Source: Pseudomonas sp. MUP55 (GTDB lineage: Bacteria > Pseudomonadota > Gammaproteobacteria > Pseudomonadales > Pseudomonadaceae). From it: 64,000 nucleotides of DNA. Within the stretch, counting starts at the first letter, position 1; each line of letters opens with the position of its first letter. The position numbers and the translations under genes were made by a program. This document shows, in pieces, positions 11,508 to 21,300 of this stretch. Where the stretch lies: contig NZ_CP138214.1 of NCBI RefSeq assembly GCF_034043515.1, positions 1 to 64,000 of the forward strand, written 5' to 3'. Under the pieces are notes generated by a model. It searched no databases and was not told where the DNA came from. It worked only from the letters and a program-made list of their open reading frames with translations.

Positions 11508-13267
11508 TGTTTGGACTGCTGGTTACTCCCAAGCCGTTAATGGATGAAAGTTTTTACGGTTATCTGTATCGATTAGCTCATGCCAATGGTTTGGCCGGCC
11601 TAGAGGTAGTCGCCATGCATCGATCTTGCATGGCGGCGGGCCAGAAAGAATGGGTAAAAATCCATTCTTCTTTGAGTTGGCTTTTATCGGTTAAGGAGCT
11701 TTTGCATCCAGCTACCGAAGCCATCAAAGCATGGTCCCCGCAGAACAGGAAATGCTGCTCACAATGCTTGGAGGAGTCGCAGCATTGGCGTGATTTATGG
11801 GACCTCACCTTGGTGACGTGTTGCCCGGTCCACAAAAACAGCCTTCAGGATCATTGCTCCGTGTGTGGAGCGCAATTCAAGTCCGGGGTCATGGCGTCGT
11901 TTGAGTGTACCGAGTGCGGCACATCGCTTTCGTTTGGTGCCAGATCCATCAGAGCAGATCCCATGGCCTTGTGGGTAACTTGCGAATTTGAACGCCGCTT
12001 AAGACACGGGCCGACAAATTCAGATCCTCTGTCACATCTGACGATTGACGAATTTCACGAGCTTGCTAAGCGTTTTGGGGTTCGTGAATCTCATTCGGTA
12101 TTAGATAAACCATTGAAACTGGCTGGAGCCGGCGCTTTGGCGGTTGCCATTCCCCTGGCGACCGCTGCCGGCCAGATTCTAAAAGACTTTCCACATGGTT
12201 TCTGGGCTTTTCTGGATAAGCTCGCTATCACCCGGCAAGCAGTGCCAGCCTGGAAGCTTGGAAGTGTATTTGGGCAAACGTATAAAGATATTCACAGCGG
12301 CTTGAAGGGGGCCGCTTTTCAATTCGTCCGAGATGCGTTTGGACGCTACGTCGAACGTCGGTGGGAGGGCCCGTTGGCGCGGCGAAATCGCTATCTTTGC
12401 TTGGACACCATCACGAGTCATCGCTGGGTTTCAAGTCAGGCGGCTGCCAAAAAGGTAAATGTCCCATCCGCTTTACTACATCGCATGGTTGCCAATGGTG
12501 AACTACCTCATCGTGAAATGAAGTATCCATCCGGTCGCACCGGCTTGGTGGTGGATTATTTAGAACTTACGGTGCGTGTGGAACAGCTCAAACATGCGGT
12601 AAGCCTAGAGGAAGCTGCTAGTTGTTTAAGTATCACCAAGCCACGTGTCCGTCAGTTGCTAGGTGCGGGCTTGCTGCGACCTTTAGGCGGAAAACCATCG
12701 CCGGGGGAGCGATGGTGGATAGACGGCTCGTCGCTGAGTCACTTGGGAACGGCCATTCCTTGCCCTCCCATAAAAGATGGGCTGATCTCAATCACGCAGC
12801 TTGCTAAGCTTGAACTGCCGACCAAAGGAAGTTTCGTCGAACTTATCGCTTCTATTCAGAGAGGTGAGATTCCTGCATACATAGTAAATCCTGATGACGA
12901 TATTGCGCTTGGAAAATGGCTTGTTCCTCGGTGCCGCATTACCTCGATACATCGCAGTGGCCCGAACCTCAGCGTCGTGGAGGCTGCTTTTTTGCTCGGG
13001 GTCAAACAGGAGGTCGCCTACGCCCTTATTCGCAGCGGGCTACTTACGAGTTGCCCGATTCGGACTGGTCGTAGAACAGCACATTGTGTTCCTCAAGAAG
13101 CGATTAAGGCGTTCAACCAATCGTTTGTTCTCAGTCCTGAGTTGGCGAAAATCAATAAGACATCCTTGAAATTGATCCCCTCCCTTATGCGTGAGCAAGG
13201 AGTTATGCCCGTTGCTGGTCCGGGAGTTGTGGGAGCCAACTGCCGGCAATATGTTTGGCGTAGGTAA
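11507..13267 (+). CDS. tnsD: TniQ/TnsD-family target selector with tandem DNA-binding modules
   Basis: This 586-residue protein begins as a TniQ domain (ESFYGYLYRLAHANG, then zinc knuckles CSQC near 84-87, CCPVH near 105-109, CSVCG and CTECG). Its long C-terminal half contains at least three winged-helix/excisionase-like repeats, each with an 'xxAAxxLxxxxxxVxxLixxGxL' pattern: VSSQAAAKKVNVPSALLHRM, SLEEAASCLSITKPRVRQLL and SVVEAAFLLGVKQEVAYALI. The size and layout are those of TnsD, which reads the end of glmS in Tn7. I infer this is the protein that reads the gyrB end. It overlaps the upstream tniQ by TAATG. Confidence 0.88.
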   Translation: MFGLLVTPKPLMDESFYGYLYRLAHANGLAGLEVVAMHRSCMAAGQKEWVKIHSSLSWLLSVKELLHPATEAIKAWSPQNRKCCSQCLEESQHWRDLWDLTLVTCCPVHKNSLQDHCSVCGAQFKSGVMASFECTECGTSLSFGARSIRADPMALWVTCEFERRLRHGPTNSDPLSHLTIDEFHELAKRFGVRESHSVLDKPLKLAGAGALAVAIPLATAAGQILKDFPHGFWAFLDKLAITRQAVPAWKLGSVFGQTYKDIHSGLKGAAFQFVRDAFGRYVERRWEGPLARRNRYLCLDTITSHRWVSSQAAAKKVNVPSALLHRMVANGELPHREMKYPSGRTGLVVDYLELTVRVEQLKHAVSLEEAASCLSITKPRVRQLLGAGLLRPLGGKPSPGERWWIDGSSLSHLGTAIPCPPIKDGLISITQLAKLELPTKGSFVELIASIQRGEIPAYIVNPDDDIALGKWLVPRCRITSIHRSGPNLSVVEAAFLLGVKQEVAYALIRSGLLTSCPIRTGRRTAHCVPQEAIKAFNQSFVLSPELAKINKTSLKLIPSLMREQGVMPVAGPGVVGANCRQYVWRR

Positions 13268-14035
13268 GCTGATGCAAATGGGCCAACGTCGTCTCAGCGG
13301 CCAGACTGTCAGGCAGCGCATTGCAGGGCTGGCATTTGGAAGCAAGATTTAGAAGGGAATGTAAACTGCTTTTTTGATCTGTAAGTTAACGAAGTTAACA
13401 GAGAGAAAAAGTGGCTTACAGCAAACCGGGAATCACGCGTACGGCGTTTGTCCGCAGTGGAAAAACATTTTCACAGCCAGATATACGTTGTCACACCTGC
13501 TATCTCTTCCCTGCGTCGGGGAAGCGAACCAGTGCTGCGGCTGGTGAGCGTGGGATCTCCCTTCCCTTATCACCAATGCTTTTCGGGGGGCGGGAGACGC
13601 TGCCAATCTAGATAGTCCGGATAGCTTAATGAGCCAGCTTCAATCGTCACCTCGCAAGCCAGTGATCTCGAAGGTCGCTTCACAGGCCCCCAAAAAAAAG
13701 GTCTTGCGATCTTTATTGTTTGCAGAGGTACCTTTTTTGGAGATCTTGAGTTTTGTGACAATCTTTATTTTTTATGGAGCCAGCTTCGTAATGACTCACG
13801 GGGCCCGGACTACGCTGGGCACTGTGAAAATCTTTTTCTTAGATCACAAATTCCGCTGCTTGCACTAAATAACGGTTATCACAACGGCGACGTCCCTCCC
13901 AGCATGGCAGCCGCTGCACCGAAAATGTTTGAAAATGCATGCAGTTCGAGTGCATTCGTAAATGCGGCTCTGTATCGTAATTGGATCGCCCTCCACAACG
14001 GTAGGCGTGATCAATCAAATAGGGATATTGCAAAT
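13268..14035. other. Intergenic stretch after the transposition operon
   Basis: About 770 bp without a convincing gene apart from the weak small frame listed separately at 13629-13868. A 66-codon frame at 13411-13611 and a 33-codon frame at 13251-13352 have no good ribosome site. I see no clear terminator after tnsD. Confidence 0.5.
13629..13868 (+). CDS. Possible small single-pass membrane protein
   Basis: The 79-residue frame has a basic N-terminus (about 25 residues, with the run APKKKVLR) followed by one hydrophobic segment (FLEILSFVTIFIFYGASFVM), the layout of a small inner-membrane protein with its N-terminus in the cytoplasm. The ribosome site is poor and I recognise no family, so it may be chance. 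Confidence 0.28.
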   Translation: MSQLQSSPRKPVISKVASQAPKKKVLRSLLFAEVPFLEILSFVTIFIFYGASFVMTHGARTTLGTVKIFFLDHKFRCLH

Positions 14036-14596
14036 ATGCAGAAGGCTTTTCGTTTCGCTGCGGTCTTGGCTTTCGCCGCAGTAGCTGGTTGTGCAAGTCA
14101 ACACACTGCACCGAAGGACTCTGTGTTAGTGAGTGTGTCGGCATTTGGGCCTGATAATTCTGGCCAACATAAGCACGGGGTCGGGGCACGGTTCGATGTC
14201 CGTGAAGGCGGAGGTGAGACACCGCTGGCCTACCCTCCGATGGATCTCCGAGAGTGTAACTCTTCCAACACCGCGTGTGCACTCGGGTATGGGGCTATCA
14301 ATGGCACTGCTGAGGTCGTCTCCACGAGTGAAACAGGCGCGGTTGTGGCGCTCAACCTCAAGTACCAAGTGGGGCGCAGCTACTCATTCAGCGCGAACGG
14401 CCAGCAGTTAAAGCGTGAGCTCTCACCAGACGTTAAGGCATTGCAGGACAGCCAGGTCATCTCGAAGCATATCGAGTTGGCTTATGGAAAGGTTGTACGT
14501 GTGCCGCTTCACTACGGTGTGGAAGTGGCTTTGTGCGCCCAAAAACTGGCTCCTGGTGAAATCCTCCCAGACCGGAGCGTCTGCCAACAGGATTAA
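14036..14596 (+). CDS. Putative lipoprotein of unknown function
   Basis: The 186-residue product starts with a basic-hydrophobic signal ending in a lipobox, AVAGC, with the lipidated cysteine at residue 19, so it should be exported and anchored in a membrane. The mature part is beta-rich with two cysteines near the middle (LRECNSSNTACALGYG) and two near the end, suggesting disulfides in the periplasm. I start at ATG 14036; the frame is open upstream but only this start gives a signal peptide. No family recognised. It stands alone between non-coding stretches. Confidence 0.75.
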   Translation: MQKAFRFAAVLAFAAVAGCASQHTAPKDSVLVSVSAFGPDNSGQHKHGVGARFDVREGGGETPLAYPPMDLRECNSSNTACALGYGAINGTAEVVSTSETGAVVALNLKYQVGRSYSFSANGQQLKRELSPDVKALQDSQVISKHIELAYGKVVRVPLHYGVEVALCAQKLAPGEILPDRSVCQQD

Positions 14597-14943
14597 GGCG
14601 ATTTAGCCTTCTTCAAAGTTGCATCGGTAAAGCGTTCAAGACTGTCTCTGTCAGCCTCCTCGGGCATGAACGCTTTCCGTCGCAGCTTTTTGGCAGCTCA
14701 GGCTTTTGGGGGACATCCACGGCTTTGAGGATGTCTTTAGTGGTTTGGATGAACATGCTCTAGAATTAGGCATGACCAGTGGTAAGAATTCGAAGCAAAA
14801 AAGCCCTGTAAGCGATGAGCTTAACGGGCTTTTTCTACATCAGTGAGGATCGGATGGTACGCTGTCTTCCTCAAGGTCGAGCGTACCTTGCTCACCGGCC
14901 CCTTCAGGTGGCTTCGCCTTGTTGCGTGTAACGGCTACTCGAC
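14597..14943. other. Intergenic stretch with a terminator
   Basis: Apart from the hairpin at 14797-14834 I see nothing coding or regulatory in these 347 bases between two convergent genes. Confidence 0.5.
14797..14834. terminator. Bidirectional terminator between convergent genes
   Basis: Outer arms AAAAAAGCCC (14797-14806) and GGGCTTTTT (14826-14834) pair, with a partly paired interior containing GTAAGC/GCTTAAC. It sits between the lipoprotein gene and the convergent gene at 14944-15210. Confidence 0.7.
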
Positions 14944-15210
14944 TTAAGCGCGCGCATCAAACGGTATGCCGTCTTTAGTCAGCGTGACAAACACCGGCAT
15001 GCTGGACTCATTGGTGATGTCCCACACCCAAAAATGCCTACCCGGCACGGCCATGATCTGCGAGTTATCAATCACGCGGTAGCGTGATGCTTCATCAGCC
15101 GCTGATACCTCAAAACCGTACTTTGGCGTATTGGTATGCAAGTCGTACGGCCCGGCTTGCAGGCGGAACTTTGCCCCGGCATCGATCGTGACAGTTGATT
15201 TCGAACTCAT
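14944..15210 (-). CDS. Small beta-rich protein of unknown function
   Basis: The 88-residue product looks like one small beta domain (TVTIDAGAKFRLQAGPYDL ... FWVWDITNESSMPVFVTLTKDG), with no signal peptide, cysteine or membrane segment. The start is supported by AAAGGA ten bases upstream. I do not recognise the family. It lies alone in the worn part of the transposon cargo, convergent with the lipoprotein gene and separated from it by a terminator. Confidence 0.6.
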   Translation of the reverse strand: MSSKSTVTIDAGAKFRLQAGPYDLHTNTPKYGFEVSAADEASRYRVIDNSQIMAVPGRHFWVWDITNESSMPVFVTLTKDGIPFDARA

Positions 15211-15391
15211 AGTGACTGTGTCCTTTATAGAGCGTGGGTTGCGCAGATGATTTGTAGCGTCGGGGTGACAGCAGTCACCAAGCTAAAACCAGCGGTAGCT
15301 GGAATTTTCCAAATTCAGTTGACTGACCACGGCTGAAACTCCCAGCCCGCTTACATCAATAGCACCATCACCCAATCCAAAATCTCAACGG

Positions 15392-15772
15392 TTAGCTTCG
15401 TTCAACAACATCGATAAGGCGTAAATAGCGCGAGTCTGACGTGAGGTTAGGTTCCGTTTCCGAGATCAGAGCTAGCACCTTCGGTAACTCGTACGGCTGA
15501 CGTGAGAGCACCTGTGGTGTAACTCTGTTCATCAAATCCAGCGTTTTTTCAAGGAATAGAACGGTAATCGGCTTTCCATCGTTCAATTCCCCAGTGAAAC
15601 GGTAGAACGGGTGGTCATTTGTCTCCACCGCCACCAGGAATTTCTTTACCGCTTCATAGACGACGGGGAAGCTATACGGGATAGCTCCTGGTTTGAATCC
15701 CACTCGCCGGGCGTGATGCTTGCGGAGCACCAAGGTGATTGGGCTGTTGCAACAATGCGCGATGCCGCCCAT
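15392..15772 (-). pseudogene. Probable 3' remnant of a gene, 5' end lost
   Basis: The last 90 or so codons read as a real protein (VVYEAVKKFLVAVETNDHPFYRF ... YELPKVLALISETEPNL). The first 35 (MGGIAHCC ... GAIPYSF) look like translated noise and overlap the 5' part of the gene on the other strand. The natural reading is that the gene was cut by a rearrangement near 15680 and joined to foreign sequence. The family is not recognised, and no ribosome site supports the apparent start. Confidence 0.5.
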
Positions 15773-16276
15773 ACCATTTGGGAGGAATACGCTGCCTGTC
15801 GGTTAAGTGCGCGATTTAGCCACGGCGAGATGGCGACATTGAGTTACGCCGAAGGCTTCGAGACCTCATTATCAGGAACAGTGACTCGGGCGCATGAAAG
15901 CATCATTTCGTTCCGTACGCATGGGAACTGCTCGCAGCTTCTGATTGAAACCGCTCGTGCTATCGCCATGCCCTTGAAAATGTCGGCCTACCTGATGGGC
16001 CATCTCGATGGTCTGGATGAGGAACTGAATCTGATGGAACGCTGCCCATCAGTTAACAACAGTGGTATGGGCGATCATTTCATCACTCTACAGCGCGAAT
16101 TACGGGTGGCATGGGAGACGAGAAAATCTTGGGAAGGGCTTTCTGGAGTGGACGGAATTGTAAATGTAATTCTTGCCGCGTTACTGACAGCTGGAGTAGA
16201 GGTCACTTTGAGCCAGGCTCCTCCAGGTTCGAGGGTATATGCGCCTTTCACTGTTGAAACGATGCCCAACGGATAG
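15716..16276 (+). pseudogene. Probable 5'-truncated gene of unknown function
   Basis: From about MLAEHQGDWAVATMRDAAHTIW onward the frame looks genuine, with a helical pattern (AHTIWEEYAACRLSARF, LLIETARAIAMPLKMSAYLMG) and a C-terminal beta-type stretch (GVEVTLSQAPPGSRVYAPF), 186 codons from ATG 15716. The frame extends upstream to 15611, but those codons are antisense to the neighbouring remnant and look random. The protein therefore probably lost its N-terminal part at the same junction that truncated the opposite-strand gene. Function unknown; it is possibly inactive. Confidence 0.5.
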
Positions 16277-16522
16277 GCGGATATGGCAATAATTCGAATG
16301 CGCCGCATGCTGGGGTTGGATCCTGCCTAATAGGTCAAGATTGTAGGCGGACTTTGTGGTTCTGAGTTGTCGACATGCCGGCGAAGGAAGGTTACGGCTC
16401 TAGATAGGGTGTGCCATTCTGGCGGGAGGTGGTAATGAACGGCTGCTTACGTTAGTTATGTGCCACAGAAATCGTTGGATGAAGATAGTTTGTTACTGAT
16501 TGCATCTGAGAGGAATAGTCGT

Positions 16523-16858
16523 ATGAAGTATCTTTTTGAGAACCTGGCGCTCGCTCCTGAGCTGAAGGACGGAGAGATCTGGTGCAGTACCTACCTATCA
16601 AGTCACGACGATAACTTGCTCCCCCTAGGATGTGCCTTAGCCAACTCGTGCTCCAGTGGAACACATAACCAAGTCGTCGAAATAGAGGTTCATTTTGCGC
16701 TCAAGAACATCGTGACCGAGCGCATTGAAAGCTTCCAGTACGGCTGCAGCCAGCCGCCGATGATCAGTCTTAGCAATCGTCCATTGCTGGAAGCATTGCG
16801 CAAGGAGCTCACTGAGATGGTGGCGCTACTCGACTCTATCGAGTATGTCGAAGAGTGA
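16523..16858 (+). CDS. Small protein of unknown function
   Basis: The 111-residue product (MKYLFENLALAPELKDGEIW ... LLDSIEYVEE) is acidic and without signal or membrane segments. I prefer ATG 16523, which has GAGAGG nine bases upstream, over the in-frame ATG at 16460. It has three cysteines spread through the middle with no clear zinc motif. No family recognised. It is convergent with the small gene at 16892-17134. Confidence 0.6.
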   Translation: MKYLFENLALAPELKDGEIWCSTYLSSHDDNLLPLGCALANSCSSGTHNQVVEIEVHFALKNIVTERIESFQYGCSQPPMISLSNRPLLEALRKELTEMVALLDSIEYVEE

Positions 16859-16891
16859 GAGTTGTTTCTTGTGGACCCGTCGGCTTTTCGT

Positions 16892-17134
16892 TTACCTATC
16901 GAGCCTGTGCTTTTCCATGTGCCGTAGAACCTCGAATCTATCGCGGTGTGTCAAGGAGCACACTTGGTAATCACCCTCCCAAACAGCCGTTGCATGTTCG
17001 CCTCCAAGCCCCTGACTCCAGAATGCGGCCCATAAGCCGTTTGGAAGCTCCAGCAAAAGCCACTCAGGAAAAGGACACTCTCTCGCCAAGCTTAAAACGA
17101 ATTCATCATGATGAGTTTCACTACTTTTGCCCAT
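16892..17134 (-). CDS. Small protein of unknown function
   Basis: The 80-residue product ([19 protein letters not shown] ... [15 protein letters not shown]) is tryptophan-rich in its middle ([12 protein letters not shown]) and ends in a basic helix. AAAGGA seven bases before the ATG supports the start on this strand; the overlapping opposite-strand frame lacks a ribosome site and has unlikely composition. No family recognised. Confidence 0.55.
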   Translation of the reverse strand: MGKSSETHHDEFVLSLARECPFPEWLLLELPNGLWAAFWSQGLGGEHATAVWEGDYQVCSLTHRDRFEVLRHMEKHRLDR

Positions 17135-17345
17135 AAACTTTTCCTTTGTACGTTACATCTGCTGCCAATTGTGACTGGCTGAGTGTCCCCTCGTCCTATC
17201 AACGAGCGGTGGGGCAGCAATTTTCATCAACCGTTGAAGTAGAGGGAGCCAGGCTTTGTTCTTGCTAGCGGCTATGGGGTGTTCAGAGTGCAGGCATGTC
17301 GGTTCCACCCCCGTCGAGCAACCCCACCATATCAGTGGCCCCGGC

Positions 17346-17351
17346 TATAAT
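17346..17351 (+). promoter_or_regulatory. Possible -10 element upstream of the 109-residue gene
   Basis: A perfect TATAAT lies about 40 bp upstream of the ATG at 17390, but no acceptable -35 hexamer is seen 16-18 bp before it. It is offered only as the best candidate in this gap. Confidence 0.25.
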
Positions 17352-17389
17352 AGGTTAGGTTATATACAACGCCTTTTCTGAGAAATGTT

Positions 17390-17719
17390 ATGAATACGGA
17401 ACTGATGGAAGAAGAGATGCGTCGGGCGCTATTCGGTAGATCTGAGCCACCTGCCCCTGAAACTAACACGCACACGCAAGCCGCCCCGGATGTCGTGATG
17501 CCGCAACCGAGAAAAGCAGCGGAAAAAAAGCAGGTCTCGAAAGGCTTCACTCCCAGGCTGAGAGTTACGCTGCACGTTGGAAATGAATTCGAAGGCAAGA
17601 TGCATGAGATGGTACATGATGCCGATACGCTGAGCTCTCTGGTGGCGGAGCAAGAAGCTACTAAGATGGCCAGAAAGAAATTCAGGTTTGTAGAAGTGGT
17701 GTCGATCAAGTCTATGTAG
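17390..17719 (+). CDS. Conserved accessory-island protein, 109 residues, function unknown
   Basis: The protein has an acidic start (MNTELMEEEMRRALFG), a Pro/Ala/Lys-rich linker, and a compact C-terminal domain (PRLRVTLHVGNEFEGKMHE ... MARKKFRFVEVVSI) that looks like a small alpha/beta unit. From memory, similar proteins recur in Pseudomonas genomic islands, but I cannot name a function. It is followed after 17 bp by the zinc-ribbon-like gene, and the two are probably co-transcribed. The long opposite-strand frame here is a shadow. Confidence 0.7.
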   Translation: MNTELMEEEMRRALFGRSEPPAPETNTHTQAAPDVVMPQPRKAAEKKQVSKGFTPRLRVTLHVGNEFEGKMHEMVHDADTLSSLVAEQEATKMARKKFRFVEVVSIKSM

Positions 17720-17736
17720 GTTGGTAGGGGGTGGTG

Positions 17737-18069
17737 ATGAAGATTACTGGTAAGGTAGAAATCGAATCCGTGATCGACGTCCTGTGCGACGTCTGCCAGC
17801 TCTCCACCCGGGTGACAAGTGGCCAGCTTCAATTCGCCACGCTGCAAGCGCATTGGGGCTATGGCTCGAAACATGATGGCGAGCGCTATGAGCTACACCT
17901 ATGTGAAGGTTGCTTCTTTCAGGCAGTTGCTAATCTCAAGCAGAAACGGCGTACCCAGGCTCTCTTCAGCGATGACGGTCGTGCTGACAGAGCTTTTGTC
18001 GGCGAGGATTTTGGTCTGATCGCTAGGGATGACTTTTTTAACGACTCCTTTACGATCGAAAAGCGTTGA
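17737..18069 (+). CDS. Small CxxC-containing protein of accessory islands
   Basis: The 110-residue product begins with a short strand, then CDVCQLS and, 50 residues later, LCEGCFF. The two CxxC pairs suggest a zinc ribbon. ATG 17737 is preferred because AGGGGG lies five bases upstream; GTG codons at 17731 and 17734 are also in frame. Its 3' half is duplicated as a decayed fragment at 29478-29638, on the far side of the defence block. Function unknown. Its pairing with the upstream 109-residue gene suggests a joint role, perhaps regulatory. Confidence 0.7.
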   Translation: MKITGKVEIESVIDVLCDVCQLSTRVTSGQLQFATLQAHWGYGSKHDGERYELHLCEGCFFQAVANLKQKRRTQALFSDDGRADRAFVGEDFGLIARDDFFNDSFTIEKR

Positions 18070-18072
18070 TCG
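17911..18072 (+). repeat. Direct repeat copy 1 flanking the defence block
   Basis: These 162 bp match 29478-29638 with 16 substitutions and one 1-nt deletion by hand count, about 90% identity. The match begins abruptly in the middle of the small gene and ends three bases past its stop codon (shared TGATCG). Confidence 0.9.
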
Positions 18073-18306
18073 GCAAGCTGACATCTTCAACTCAGATTTC
18101 GAGTGGTCCCGCGACTGGCAGTTATCGATTGAGGCTATGTGAAAACTCAACGTCGTGTCCCGGATTTTTGACCACTACAAAAACGCCCCCCATTTTGCAA
18201 ACAAGCCTTAAGCAGCGTGTGATTGCACGATCCTGTCGCTCCCATGGTGGCTGGAGCTGAATCAGCACCAAACCCGCAAGCCACTTAATGTGTCGATGAG
18301 ATTGCA

Positions 18307-21300
18307 ATGGCAGAATTAACCCGAGTACACGTGACAGAATCGTTAGACGCGGTACATGTAGTGTTCGTCCACGGCCTAGGTGGTGACGTGCGTGAGACGT
18401 GGATGTCCAATCCTCTTGATCACACGACGCTGTGGCCTAAATGGGTTGGGGAAGACGCGCTATGCAATGTATGGCTACTCAAGTACGGTGCCGCACTCTC
18501 GGGGTGGACTGCCAGTGCGATGCATCTTACGGATCTGGGCACAGCATTCATGTCCGCGTTGCTGTATGAAAAGGCACTTTCCGGACGACGCATAATCTTG
18601 GTCGGCCACAGTCTTGGTGGGTTGGTCATTAAGGCAGGACTGGTGCACGCATCTACTTTGCAAGACCAAAAATTCCTGCAAGTCCTTCAGTGTATATCAG
18701 CAATTGTTTTTGTGGGCACACCTCATCAAGGCTCCGCCTTAGCGACCGTGGCAGCAGCAGTGTCAGGTGCGCTACGTATTAACCAACAAGTGCATAACAT
18801 GAGAGAGGACGATGCCTGGTTGAAGATCCTCAATGGCCAGTTCCAAAAGCTGCAGGATGATTTGAAATTTCAGGTAAAGGTTTTTTTCGAGACCCAGGGT
18901 GTTTTTCTAGGTCGAAAGTTTTGCGGTTTTGCGTTCGGCCCCCGCATCATGATCGTCGACCGTAACAGCAGTGATCCTCAAATTGCTGGCGTTACACCTA
19001 TACCGCTCGACGACGACCACATCCAGATTGCCAAGCCAAGAAGCCGCGAAGCGCTCATCTACAAAGCGATGCTCGCGACAATCGAAGGTATCCCGGCGAT
19101 CACCTCAACATTTCCAGCAGGTGCTCAAACATCTGATGCGCAACTCTCTGTTTTGACGACAAAGCCTGCTGCTGAGGAGCGCGAGGATCTGAGCTGCGTC
19201 GCCAAACATTCCTCGCTGGAAGAGAAAACCTCTGCCTCGCCCCCACATCTAACGCAACTGCGCCAGTTAGCACGCGAACTGCTTGATGGAGGACTGCCCC
19301 CTTCCATTACATCGCTGTTCCCGGACGCGCCAGTTGCTGCATCCCAAGCCCTGATTGCGTTGACATCGTTTGACCGCGTTGTAGTCGAAGTTAGTGATTT
19401 AGGTGAGGATTCGTTAATCAGATGGCCCATTGGGAAACTGACAACTTTGGCGGAACCCAAGCACCTTGTTGTCGCAACCCCCGGTTCTGGCAAGACTCAC
19501 GCGCTTTGGCAAATGGCAGATCGACTGCTAGAACGCTCAGATGTCGTTCCTTTGTTCCTTCCACTCGGGGGGCTGACTACTTGGGATCAGGTTAAGGGAA
19601 TCATCACCGATCTGTCCTCAGTCGTTTCACCGGATATGGTGTTGCGCGATCCGAGAGTCTGCATCTGCATCGACGGGTGGTCAGAGTTCGCAATAGGGGA
19701 AAACATTGGAGAAAAGTTTAAAGCACTTAGAGTGCTGCAGGGTGCACGCGTAATAGCCAATGCCCGGCATTCCGATGTCGGCGACACGGTCTTTAAAGTC
19801 TGGGCGCTTGAGCCATTCCCTTCGCAGTTGGTCGCGCAAACCGTGGCCAAGGCAAGGCCAGGTCAATCCGATATTCCTGGTGACCTACTCGACCTCTTGC
19901 GTCTACCTCTGTTGTTGTCTCTATACGTACTATCAGGGAACACAGGTTCGGCAAGTGGAGCCCTTCTTAACGATTTTCATAATCGCTTAGCCCGCAATAT
20001 GCCCGAGCAATTTAGCAATGCATTGAGTCGTGCGGTAGCGGTGGTAAGCATTTCAGGCGATCGATCTTATAGCCGCTTGGTTTCACAACTTCGCATAGAA
20101 GCCACACAGCTTGGCATTGCTGAGCCCGTACGTCTTCTCGAATCGTTGGGTTCCATCACAAATCGCAGCGGGCTAGCGGTGCCAGTGCATGACCTTTATT
20201 GGAGCTGGCTCTGTGGATGCGGGCTCCTGCAAGGAATTGGAAGGTGTGAGGCCATCAATCAATTATCGACTCGGGAAAGCTACAGCCTCGCGATTCAATC
20301 GGGCCAACCTGCTGATCCGTCGCTCATCGCGCAGACAGTAGCGAACGACCTATTACTTGCAGCCGAGCTTGATGCGAGCATCGGATTGCAGCAACCACAC
20401 CCGGTCTTGGTATCTGATCTGGAGCGAGCATTTTCGGATCCTCGCCTGGCGGTGAGAGGACGGGCTGCGCTTGCGAGTTTGCTAAGCCGGAGGCCTCAGT
20501 ATCTGCGTCAAGCTTTGTCGACGCTAAGCGAGTTGTATAGGCAGAAAGCGGTCCTGCCAATATGGGCACACATTTTGGATACAACAGACCTTTTTGCCCA
20601 GAGAGGTATCGTCTCCGAATGGTTAGGTTCATCAGGGACGGAGTATCTACTTGACGCTCTTGCCAGGAAAGGGGGGGAGCAATGGGTTGGTTGGCTGGAG
20701 CAGATGGCGGCGGCTGGTAAAATCACTTGGGAAGAAGCGCTGGCGACCGCACTTGCCTGCAGCCCTGAAGTGCCACGATGGGGTACTGAGCGCTTGGACG
20801 AGTTGCTCAAAAATTATCCCTGGAAGCTTCGGCTAACCGCCAAACGACGTTCCAACACTGCACTGGCTATCCTGATCGCGCGAAACTATGGCCGCATAGT
20901 TGACGAAGTTATTTCTCGAGGCTCAAGCGGCTGGCTCGACATTAATCAGGTGATCTTGGATTGTGGCGATGATCGGACATTAAACGTTCTGCTGGCAGAA
21001 TTTGACAATATGAGTCCGGACGCTCAAAAGCTGCTGGCGTACATGATCGTAGAGCTTGGGGACAAATGGGTCGCGGAATTCCAAAAAGTCGCCTTTGCCC
21101 TGCCCGGCAATACCCACCACCACAAATTGGAAGAAGTCGTATCGCTCGATATTGATGATGAAACAGCAAGACAATGGATCGCAGCAGGCCATCACTACAT
21201 CGGTTGGCGAGTTCTCATTGCACGCCACGGGGTAACAATGTTGCCGACCTTGATCGCCGACTTACCGCCCACCTTCGACAATCTTCACGTGATTCCTGCT

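Noticed and set aside
13251..13352. 33-codon frame overlapping the end of the TnsD-like gene
   Set aside because: It could be a frameshifted tail of TnsD, but it has no ribosome site and TnsD already has a natural-looking end.
17911..18072. The 162-bp repeat as attL/attR of the serine recombinase
   Set aside because: Serine integrases leave only a very short identical core; a 162-bp repeat with 16 differences points to duplication or homologous recombination.
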